Assembly: GCA_030594925.1 (NCBI GenBank)
Contig: JAUVEG010000010.1
Location: 1-12,928 of the forward strand
DNA length: 12,928 bases
Direction: 5' to 3'
Source: Gammaproteobacteria bacterium
Lineage (GTDB): Bacteria; Pseudomonadota; Gammaproteobacteria; Chromatiales; Chromatiaceae
Part shown: one piece after another, positions 1 through 5,466 of the stretch
Layout of the letters: each line of letters starts with the position of its first letter
Position numbering within the stretch: the stretch's first letter is position 1
The notes under the pieces: model-generated
Seen by the model: the letters and a program-made list of their open reading frames with translations, nothing else
Databases searched by the model: none
What the model was told of the DNA's origin: nothing
Translations under genes and position numbers: made by a program

Positions 1-332
1 ATCTCTCCAACATCTGGATCAGTTATGCCGCAACAGCGCCCAACGCCAGATTTGTTCAACAGGAGATCGCCAAACTACGATATGGCTCGCCTCTCCAGCT
101 GGAGAGAGGTAAAAATAACCATCGGGTTTTCATAACAGACAACAGTGGTCACAAAATTGGCGCGCTATCCAATGCCGCAAGCATGGAGTGGAAGGAGAAA
201 CTCCCGTTGATCAAGGAGGTACGTGTTCACGCAATCATCAACTGGAGGAGAGACTTCCTGGATCACACGCCCGCAGATGATTGCCCGGAGGAGTGGGAAG
301 TGCCGTTGCTGGAAGTGGTTTTGAGAGAGTAG
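1..332 (+). CDS. C-terminal end of a large protein, possibly a RecQ-type helicase (partial)
   Basis: A reading frame is open from the left edge (codons in phase with position 3) to a TAG at 330-332. It gives about 109 residues with no plausible family start, so this is the 3' end of a gene beginning outside the window. Visible segments are a basic stretch, then LRYGSPLQLERG, then DNSGHKIGALS, then AIINWRRD, and a closing EEWEVPLLEVVL. This order (a short beta-rich segment, a W-R-R-D motif and a terminal WEV-PxLxxVL) reminds me of the extreme C terminus of the very long (about 1,700-residue) RecQ-family helicases of proteobacteria. That assignment is from memory and weak. It converges on the vapC gene with only 10 bp between the stop codons. 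Confidence 0.5.
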   Translation, partial: LSNIWISYAATAPNARFVQQEIAKLRYGSPLQLERGKNNHRVFITDNSGHKIGALSNAASMEWKEKLPLIKEVRVHAIINWRRDFLDHTPADDCPEEWEVPLLEVVLRE

Positions 333-342
333 TGTGTTTACC

Positions 343-732
343 TCAAGCTGAAATTAATCCTAAGTTTTTTACAAAAGGCGTGAAATCTCTGTCAGAAAAA
401 AGTAGAGGGAGTTTCCTTTCGATGCAGAATGAGGCAATAATCACATCAACAGGCTTACGAACGGTGATGCCTTTCTTGCGCAAAGTCCGAAAGTTTTCCG
501 CACTTTTTATAGCCATATCCTTTCCAACCAAATCAAAAATGATCAGCTCCTCAAAAAGTGATTTTGCAGTCACATAATCCTTATCCGCTCTGAAACCTTG
601 CAGAACTTCTGTCAATATCAAATCACCGACAGCTACTGGCCTTATCCCAAGCGTTCCGTTCAGCGTATCCGTCTGCTCATTGTCAACTCCATTGAAATAA
701 TCAATCCACACGCTCGAATCAACCAAAATCAT
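343..732 (-). CDS. vapC: VapC-type PIN-domain ribonuclease toxin
   Basis: This 129-residue protein is a single PIN domain, the usual length for a VapC toxin, a Mg-dependent endoribonuclease that blocks translation by cutting tRNA or rRNA when freed from its antitoxin. The four acidic residues expected of the active site are all present: Asp5 (in ILVDSSVWIDYF), Glu42 (LTEVLQG), Asp96 (PVDVIIAS) and Asp114 (FSDRDF). The toxin therefore looks intact. Its ATG overlaps the antitoxin stop as ATGA (729-732), so the two are translationally coupled and no separate Shine-Dalgarno is seen. The RNA target cannot be told from sequence. Confidence 0.9.
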   Translation of the reverse strand: MILVDSSVWIDYFNGVDNEQTDTLNGTLGIRPVAVGDLILTEVLQGFRADKDYVTAKSLFEELIIFDLVGKDMAIKSAENFRTLRKKGITVRKPVDVIIASFCIERKLPLLFSDRDFTPFVKNLGLISA

Positions 733-929
733 GATGACAGAGTTCTCATATCGTCCAGGTCACCGCTCCATTGAAGCCGGCCGCGAAAACTCTTTATTCT
801 TTCTTGTTTTTTTAGCCGAATTAAGGTCTTGAGGCCAAGCTCCACCACATCCTTCTTAGTCGTCAATCCTGTCGCTTTGAGCACATCTTCCATAAGGTTG
901 TCGTCAATTTCAATATTTGTTCGCATCAT
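729..929 (-). CDS. vapB: VapB-type ribbon-helix-helix antitoxin
   Basis: This 66-residue protein begins MMRTNIEIDDNLMEDVLKATG, the typical N terminus of VapB antitoxins with a MetJ/Arc ribbon-helix-helix DNA-binding fold (beta strand at residues 3-8, helices to about 45). A charged C-terminal tail (RIKSFRGRLQWSGDLDDMR) is of the kind that wraps around and inhibits the PIN toxin. The frame extends 12 codons further upstream to 965, but that part crosses the candidate operator and does not match the family, so I start at the paired ATGs (929 or 926). Shine-Dalgarno pairing is weak. VapB normally represses its own operon together with VapC. Confidence 0.88.
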   Translation of the reverse strand: MMRTNIEIDDNLMEDVLKATGLTTKKDVVELGLKTLIRLKKQERIKSFRGRLQWSGDLDDMRTLSS

Positions 930-954
930 TTTACCCGATATGTATATTGCACGT

Positions 955-968
955 AATGTGTACACATT
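955..968. promoter_or_regulatory. Perfect 14-bp palindrome, candidate VapBC operator
   Basis: AATGTGTACACATT reads identically on both strands and lies 26 bp upstream of the vapB start. A partial half-site (ATGTGTAT on the minus strand) occurs about 10-20 bp further upstream, and an AT-rich near-palindrome lies at 938-947. Ribbon-helix-helix antitoxins bind such short palindromes as paired dimers to autoregulate, so an operator role is the natural inference. Binding itself is not shown by the sequence. Confidence 0.5.
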
Positions 969-1199
969 CCACTATTAATACACATAATAAGGCAAATCAA
1001 CACGGATTGCCAAGAGCGCCGATTTACTACCGCTACACTCTGCTTTTGGCTGCCGATGGTTTACGACATTATAAATGCTCCACGATCATCCCGTCCGGAG
1101 TGGAACAACAGCAGTTGCCGTTCAAATATTGCCCATTCCACCGCATTGAGGAAAGAACTGGATGATGAAAAAATTGCCTCTAAAGTGAACATGGTTACC
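966..1199. other. Gene-free stretch upstream of the MITE-like element
   Basis: No convincing coding region is seen here. Short open frames on the plus strand (917-1165 and 1056-1265) have no Shine-Dalgarno, no recognisable family and low-complexity composition. The second runs straight through the MITE-like element. The frame around 1140-1190 (ELDDEKIASKV) looks like a protein tail and could be debris of a lost gene, but nothing identifies it. Confidence 0.5.
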
Positions 1200-1329
1200 A
1201 TTAGAGGTTCTTGCAAAACTCACAATAGATGTTACAAGGAGAAATCTTATCTTATTGATAAATAAGTTCTCTCACCTTCGTTCGAGATGACAAGACTCAC
1301 TCTTTTCGAGTTTTGCAAGAGGCTCATTA
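1200..1329. mobile_element. MITE-like element with 18-bp terminal inverted repeats and ATTA duplication
   Basis: The left end (1204-1221) reads GAGGTTCTTGCAAAACTC. The right end (1308-1325) is its inverted copy with 16 of 18 positions matching; the innermost 13 are identical. The element proper is 122 bp, AT-rich and non-coding. The tetranucleotide ATTA directly abuts both ends (1200-1203 and 1326-1329), consistent with a 4-bp target duplication, although 4 bp alone could be chance. Ends containing CTTGCAAAA are, as I recall, found in some IS5-type elements, but I cannot confirm a parent family. It could be a MITE or the internally deleted shell of an insertion sequence. Confidence 0.6.
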
Positions 1330-1360
1330 GATTCAATATTTGATAAATGGCTAACACTCT

Positions 1361-1389
1361 TTGACAATTGGATATTTATGGACTGCAAT
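1361..1389 (+). promoter_or_regulatory. Possible sigma70 promoter for the fic gene
   Basis: A perfect -35 hexamer TTGACA (1361-1366) is followed after 17 bp by TGCAAT (1384-1389), a 4-of-6 match to the -10 consensus. Transcription would start near 1396, leaving a leader of only about a dozen bases before the ATG at 1409. That would agree with the absence of a Shine-Dalgarno there. The weak -10 keeps confidence low. Confidence 0.35.
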
Positions 1390-1408
1390 AGCTCATTAAT
1401 TGGATACC

Positions 1409-2386
1409 ATGGATTTAACCTCTCTCGTCATCACGCCTTATCTCCTCAATCTCATCGCCGAGATTGAGGAGTTCAAGGGGGAATGGCGCGCCCTGCATAC
1501 CCTCTCCCCAGAACGCCTTCAGTCACTTCGTCATGTTGCCACCATCGAGAGTATTGGTTCCTCTACACGCATCGAAGGATCAAAGCTCAGCGACGAAGAG
1601 ATCGAGAAACTGCTCGGTGGCGTAGGAACACAATCATTTTCAACGCGAGATGAACAGGAAGTCGCTGGCTATGCCGAGGTGATGGAAACCATTTTCCAGA
1701 GTCATGCTGAAATTTCCCTGACGGAGAACTACATCAAGCAACTCCACACCATGCTGCTCAGGCACTCCACAAAGGTTGAGCAGCTTCGCGGGGAATACAA
1801 AAAACACTCAAACAGTGTAGAAGCATTCGATGAGGCTGGCCAAAGCATCGGCATAATATTTGAAACCGCCTCACCATTCGATACACCCGCACAGATGCAG
1901 AACCTGGTGGTCTGGACTCGCGAGTCATTGGAGGACAAGAGTTACCATCCACTGATGGTCATCGGCATATTCAATGTGGTCTTTCTGGCTATCCACCCTT
2001 TTCAGGATGGAAATGGCCGCCTTTCCCGTGTTCTCGTTTCCCTGCTGCTTCTCAATGCCGGCTACAGCTGTATTCCCTATTCATCCCTTGAGAGCATTAT
2101 CGAAAAAAACAAGGATGCCTACTATCTCGCATTGAGACGCACACAGAAAACGCTGAAGAGTGGCGCAGCAGACTGGCTGCCATGGCTGCAGTTTTTTCTG
2201 AATTCTCTCAAACGGCAAAAAGACCACCTTGCCGCCAAGATAGAAACGACTCAAAACTATGCAGATCTCCCGCGTGAAGGCGTGATAATTATGGAGTATG
2301 TAAATGAACATCACCGCATCACTACTGGTGAAGCCGGAAAAATCACCCAGGCGCCTGGAGCAGCAGCTCTGGAAAATTGCAAATGA
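1409..2386 (+). CDS. Fic-family AMP-transferase with altered C terminus
   Basis: This 325-residue protein has a complete Fic core. Its active-site motif HPFQDGNGRLSR (residues 196-207) contains the catalytic His and the phosphate-binding Gly-Asn-Gly-Arg. The beta-flap sequence GEYKK lies near residue 130. An N-terminal S-TRI-E-G (residues 52-57) matches the (S/T)xxxE(G/N) inhibitory helix, making this a class II, self-inhibited Fic protein. Such enzymes transfer AMP from ATP to a protein hydroxyl; the target is unknown. After the Fic core comes the start of a winged-helix segment (MEYVNEHHRITTGEAGKIT), which then breaks into about 10 residues of unrelated sequence and stops. In the +1 frame over the same DNA lies an HsdM remnant, so the C terminus was probably truncated by a deletion. 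A TTG at 1400 is an alternative start; neither start has a Shine-Dalgarno. Confidence 0.85.
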   Translation: MDLTSLVITPYLLNLIAEIEEFKGEWRALHTLSPERLQSLRHVATIESIGSSTRIEGSKLSDEEIEKLLGGVGTQSFSTRDEQEVAGYAEVMETIFQSHAEISLTENYIKQLHTMLLRHSTKVEQLRGEYKKHSNSVEAFDEAGQSIGIIFETASPFDTPAQMQNLVVWTRESLEDKSYHPLMVIGIFNVVFLAIHPFQDGNGRLSRVLVSLLLLNAGYSCIPYSSLESIIEKNKDAYYLALRRTQKTLKSGAADWLPWLQFFLNSLKRQKDHLAAKIETTQNYADLPREGVIIMEYVNEHHRITTGEAGKITQAPGAAALENCK

Positions 2387-2477
2387 GCTGCGCGGGAAAA
2401 TGGGCGCGGATGAATTTCGTGATTACATCCTCGGGTTTATCGCCGCCAGGCGGTATTTGTCGCCAGATTTGTCATGA
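2304..2477 (+). pseudogene. Remnant of hsdM (type I restriction-modification methylase N terminus)
   Basis: In the frame +1 to the fic gene, codons from an ATG at 2304 to a TGA at 2475-2477 encode 57 residues. Residues 18-46 include LEQQLWKIANELRGKMGADE and then FRDYILGFI, the well-known N-terminal helical region of HsdM, the DNA-methylating subunit of type I restriction-modification systems. A full HsdM is around 500 residues; here the frame ends with YLSPDLS and two nearby stops, and no methylase motif follows. It overlaps the last 83 bp of fic. Fic-family homology fades and HsdM homology begins near 2355, so a deletion junction there is likely. Fic genes are often found inside type I restriction operons, which supports this reading. 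Confidence 0.7.
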
Positions 2478-2515
2478 TAGCGGCTTAATTCAACAAAATT
2501 TATGCCCCAAAATAT

Positions 2516-2543
2516 TTGACTTCACAGAATTTCCCCCTATATT
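2516..2543 (+). promoter_or_regulatory. Strong sigma70-like promoter for the second toxin-antitoxin operon
   Basis: TTGACT (2516-2521) and TATATT (2538-2543) are each 5-of-6 matches to the -35 and -10 consensus, 16 bp apart. TATTCT at 2540-2545 gives an 18-bp alternative. The predicted start near 2550 lies just upstream of the antitoxin gene. It is the only good promoter between the hsdM remnant and the antitoxin, so the module is independently expressed. Confidence 0.6.
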
Positions 2544-2583
2544 CTAAGTAAGACTTTCTAACTTTCAGACTATGGTGCATGCT

Positions 2584-2859
2584 ATGGCTTATGTCAGAGT
2601 AAAGCAAAAATACCAGGTGACCATCCCTGCGGCGATTCGTGACAAAATTGATTTGCATGAGGGAGATACCCTGGAAGCAACTGAGCAAGATGGCAACATC
2701 TTGCTGGTGCCGCAGGAAATCACCGACCGCAATAGACGTAGACCCGGGGAAAAGCCATCTCTCTTGTCACTGCTGGGGAGCAATAAAGGAAGTGGATTGT
2801 ATGCGTCAGCCAAAGAGGCAGATGAATATATCCGTAACATGCGTGACGAATGGAACTAA
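2584..2859 (+). CDS. AbrB/SpoVT-fold antitoxin of a PIN toxin pair
   Basis: This 91-residue protein starts MAYVRVKQKYQVTIPAAIRD, the swapped-hairpin AbrB/MazE DNA-binding fold (residues 1-45, with the hallmark QVTIP and GDTLEA segments). A C-terminal region (about 46-91) is suited to binding a toxin. An ATG four codons earlier (2572) is possible; neither start has a Shine-Dalgarno, and I prefer 2584 because family members begin directly with the beta hairpin. Its last 10 nt overlap the downstream PIN toxin. Antitoxins of this fold normally neutralise the partner and repress the operon. Confidence 0.85.
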   Translation: MAYVRVKQKYQVTIPAAIRDKIDLHEGDTLEATEQDGNILLVPQEITDRNRRRPGEKPSLLSLLGSNKGSGLYASAKEADEYIRNMRDEWN

Positions 2860-3281
2860 AATCGATCAAGGCGGAGAAAGCTTACTTCGATACGAATCTT
2901 TTCATCTACCTGATAGAGAGGCATCCAACCTATGTAGAGGAGGTGACAGCACTTATTCAGCATTTGGATGCTATTGACTGCCAGGTCTTGACTAGCGAAT
3001 TGACTCTTGCAGAGTGTCTTGTAAAGCCCTATGCCGATAAGGATGTTGATTCTCAAGAGCGCTACCAGCAAGGCATCCAGTCGTCACCTTTTTTGGATGT
3101 GAAACCAGTCTCTAAAAAAATTCTGGTGAAGTCTGCTCAGTTGCGTGCCGAACTCAATAATAAACTGCCAGACTCCATTCACCTGGCCACAGCCATCGAG
3201 CATGGTTGTGATCTCTTTATCGGAAACGATAAATCTCTGAAATCTAATTCAGAAATTCAACTACACCTGCTGATGCAATAA
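2850..3281 (+). CDS. PIN-domain ribonuclease toxin
   Basis: This 143-residue protein is a single PIN domain. The expected metal-binding acids are present: Asp14 (YFDTNLFIYLIE), Glu55 (LTLAECLVKP), Asp108 (LPDSIHLATA) and Asp127 (FIGNDKSL). The predicted activity is a VapC-like Mg-dependent endoribonuclease. The ATG overlaps the antitoxin gene by 10 nt, so translation is coupled. It is a different PIN lineage from the VapC at the left: it has the PDSIHLATA block, an extra insertion around residues 60-80 and an AbrB-type rather than ribbon-helix-helix partner. The RNA target is unknown. Confidence 0.87.
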   Translation: MELKSIKAEKAYFDTNLFIYLIERHPTYVEEVTALIQHLDAIDCQVLTSELTLAECLVKPYADKDVDSQERYQQGIQSSPFLDVKPVSKKILVKSAQLRAELNNKLPDSIHLATAIEHGCDLFIGNDKSLKSNSEIQLHLLMQ

Positions 3282-3465
3282 ATACCCGTTCTCTAACCAA
3301 CTTTGCGGGACCTCCCATCCGATACTGCCTGAACACAAAAAATCACACTGCCCCTCCCTTTCGTGTCTCCCAAAAGCCGTCCGGGAAATACCTGTCCATT
3401 CTTGCACCTCTTTAGACCGCAAAATCCATCAACGGCATTCCCTGTCTAGTGGTGAGGCAGGATAA

Positions 3466-5397
3466 ATGCTGCGCTATATCCTCACACATGGCGACTTTTC
3501 TCATTCATCACTATGCGGTATGGTTGCAACTGTTCAACCTTCCGGCTACATCTTTCTGGATTCCAGTTATTTCATGTCAACTCAATCATTTTTACAATCG
3601 CGCATCATTAGATGGATAGCCGCCATGGGCTTTGTGTTGCTCTGGTACAGCCTGATGCAGTTCATTACCCGGCAGGTTTTCAATGTCTCGCTGTATGATC
3701 AGGCCATCGTGCGTGACCTGGCCGCCAACCTGATTCTGGGCGCGATTCTCTACGCTATCACCCGCAATCTCCGCTGGTATCTACCGACCATCGCCGTAGT
3801 GATGAGCGTCATCCATCTGAGCAATGCAGGAAAAATTGCCGTACTTGGCGGCCCAATCATGCCGGATGATTTTCTTGCCGTGCGCAATCTGTTCCTCCTG
3901 CTGGAAGGGTGGCAGCTGTTTGCAGTGATAGCCATCGTGGCAATTCCCCTGCTATTGCTGCTTGCCATGACGTCCTGGCACCGTACTCGCACCTGGATAT
4001 TGCTGGGGAGTGTCAGCATCGCAGCTGCTGCTCTTACTCTGGCGCCTGTTCCGCTCGTGCATGCCATGGACGGCTGGTTTGGCAATGTTGTGTGGAACCA
4101 GCGCGGCAACTTTGAAGCGCGCGGCCTGCTGATCCATTTGACGCAGGAGACAGCCCGTTATCTCGCACATGGAAAAAACCCTCCCACTGCGGATGAGGTT
4201 GAATCAGCGATGACGACACTGCAGTCAAACCACTCCACTACTCCGAGTTCAACACACGCAAAAAATACGCCACAGCGGAATGTTCACCTCATTGTGCTGG
4301 AATCGTTCTGGGACCCCGCCTTGTTGACAGCTGCAGGCCTCTCCGAAGATCCTGTTGATCCCGAGTTTCGCTCACTATGGCGTGAGGCGGGAAATTCACA
4401 TGCGCTCTCCCCTGTTTTTGGCGGCTACACTGCAAATACCGAGTTCGAGGTGTTGTGCGGTTTTCCGGTAACAGAAGATTCGGTATTTTTCGAGGGCGGC
4501 CTGCGCCATGATGTCCCCTGCCTGCCGCGTCTGCTGGGCAGCGAGGGTTACCGTACAATCGCATCTCACCCGAACATCGCAGCCTTCTGGAACCGCATCA
4601 ACGCTTATCAGCGAATCGGTTTTGATACCTATTGGTCCATCAACGATTTTATATCCGATGACATCAACAGGGATTTTCTCAGTGACAGCTCCATGTATCG
4701 CCAGGTGATGGAAAAAACCGCTCCCCTGATCGACGCCGGAGAGCCGGTTTTCAACTACATACTGACCATTTTCGGCCACCTCGACTACCCGCTGAATGCA
4801 CAGCGGCCTGCGGTCATCGAAGCCGGCAGCGGAAGCAAGATGGTGCAGGACTACGCCAATACCATCTATTACAAATCACGCGAATTGATGGCCTTTTTGA
4901 AACTTCTGCGCGCACGGGATCCGGATGGAGTGATCATTCTGTTTGGCGACCACCTCCCCTTCCTTGGCCCGAACTTCGATGGATTTACGCAAAGTGGTCT
5001 GCTGGCTGACAACCGTTCAAAATTTGATGTCCGCATGTTCGGCATGCTGGTCGCGACACCATTGGTCATTATCGATGGAAGAAAAGGTCCGCAGCGGGTG
5101 GGTGACGTTCCCGTCTACCAACTGCCGCAGATGATTCTGCAGATGCTGGGCAATCAACAACCTTCCCTGATGCGCCTGAGCAAGGCGCCGGACGGTATGA
5201 TCCTGCGACCACTACCGGGCATGTATGTTGTTGGTGATGAGGAGGAGGAGCGGAGAGTGTGTCGTCAGGGAGATGAGCAGGATGCTGATTCCAGCAACAA
5301 CGACGCCTGCGCCGAAACAGCGCAGTGGGTGCAGGCATTGATCACTTTGACTCAGGATTTGTTCAATGGTCATCAATACAGTCTGGGTGAACGGTGA
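3466..5397 (+). CDS. LtaS/OpgB-like membrane sulfatase-fold phosphoglycerol transferase
   Basis: This 643-residue protein has about five N-terminal membrane segments (from roughly 47 to 196) and an extracytoplasmic alkaline-phosphatase-superfamily domain (about 270-580). Catalytic features match lipoteichoic acid synthase and OpgB enzymes: Glu279 in ESFWD, nucleophile Thr322 in GGYTANTEFE, the SHPN-AAFWNR substrate-pocket block (368-376), His438 in FGHLDYP, and metal-binding Asp495-His496 in FGDH. These enzymes move phosphoglycerol from phosphatidylglycerol to a glycan or lipid. Gram-negative members decorate periplasmic glucans, which fits the adjacent convergent beta-glucan synthase. The C-terminal 60 residues are acidic, cysteine-containing and outside the family core. 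The start at 3466 has an AGGCAGGA-like ribosome site; ATG 3574 (MSTQSF, directly before the first membrane segment) fits the family better but lacks one. The substrate is inferred from context. Confidence 0.85.
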   Translation: MLRYILTHGDFSHSSLCGMVATVQPSGYIFLDSSYFMSTQSFLQSRIIRWIAAMGFVLLWYSLMQFITRQVFNVSLYDQAIVRDLAANLILGAILYAITRNLRWYLPTIAVVMSVIHLSNAGKIAVLGGPIMPDDFLAVRNLFLLLEGWQLFAVIAIVAIPLLLLLAMTSWHRTRTWILLGSVSIAAAALTLAPVPLVHAMDGWFGNVVWNQRGNFEARGLLIHLTQETARYLAHGKNPPTADEVESAMTTLQSNHSTTPSSTHAKNTPQRNVHLIVLESFWDPALLTAAGLSEDPVDPEFRSLWREAGNSHALSPVFGGYTANTEFEVLCGFPVTEDSVFFEGGLRHDVPCLPRLLGSEGYRTIASHPNIAAFWNRINAYQRIGFDTYWSINDFISDDINRDFLSDSSMYRQVMEKTAPLIDAGEPVFNYILTIFGHLDYPLNAQRPAVIEAGSGSKMVQDYANTIYYKSRELMAFLKLLRARDPDGVIILFGDHLPFLGPNFDGFTQSGLLADNRSKFDVRMFGMLVATPLVIIDGRKGPQRVGDVPVYQLPQMILQMLGNQQPSLMRLSKAPDGMILRPLPGMYVVGDEEEERRVCRQGDEQDADSSNNDACAETAQWVQALITLTQDLFNGHQYSLGER

Positions 5398-5429
5398 CTG
5401 CGTCCGTAAACCCCTCACCCTCAACCCAA

Positions 5430-5450
5430 CCCTCTCCCGGAAGGAGAGGG
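5430..5450. terminator. Hairpin between convergent genes, possible two-way terminator or dispersed repeat
   Basis: CCCTCTCC (5430-5437) and GGAGAGGG (5443-5450) form a perfect 8-bp GC-rich stem with a 5-nt loop. They sit in the 69-bp gap between the stops of the phosphoglycerol transferase and the glucan synthase. There is no U-run on either side, so classic intrinsic termination is uncertain. The preceding CCCTCACCCTCAACCCAA resembles a repeat common between genes in many proteobacteria, so it may be one copy of a dispersed palindromic repeat. Confidence 0.5.
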
Positions 5451-5466
5451 AGTTAGCCATGTGGGG

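Noticed and set aside
1056..1265. A 69-codon open frame on the plus strand between vapB and fic
   Set aside because: It has no ribosome site and no family resemblance, and its last third lies inside the MITE-like element, so it is unlikely to be a gene.
3282..3465. Possible regulatory content in the gap before the phosphoglycerol transferase
   Set aside because: Only an imperfect CCTGTC/GGCAGG pairing was seen near the start codon; no terminator or promoter could be supported.
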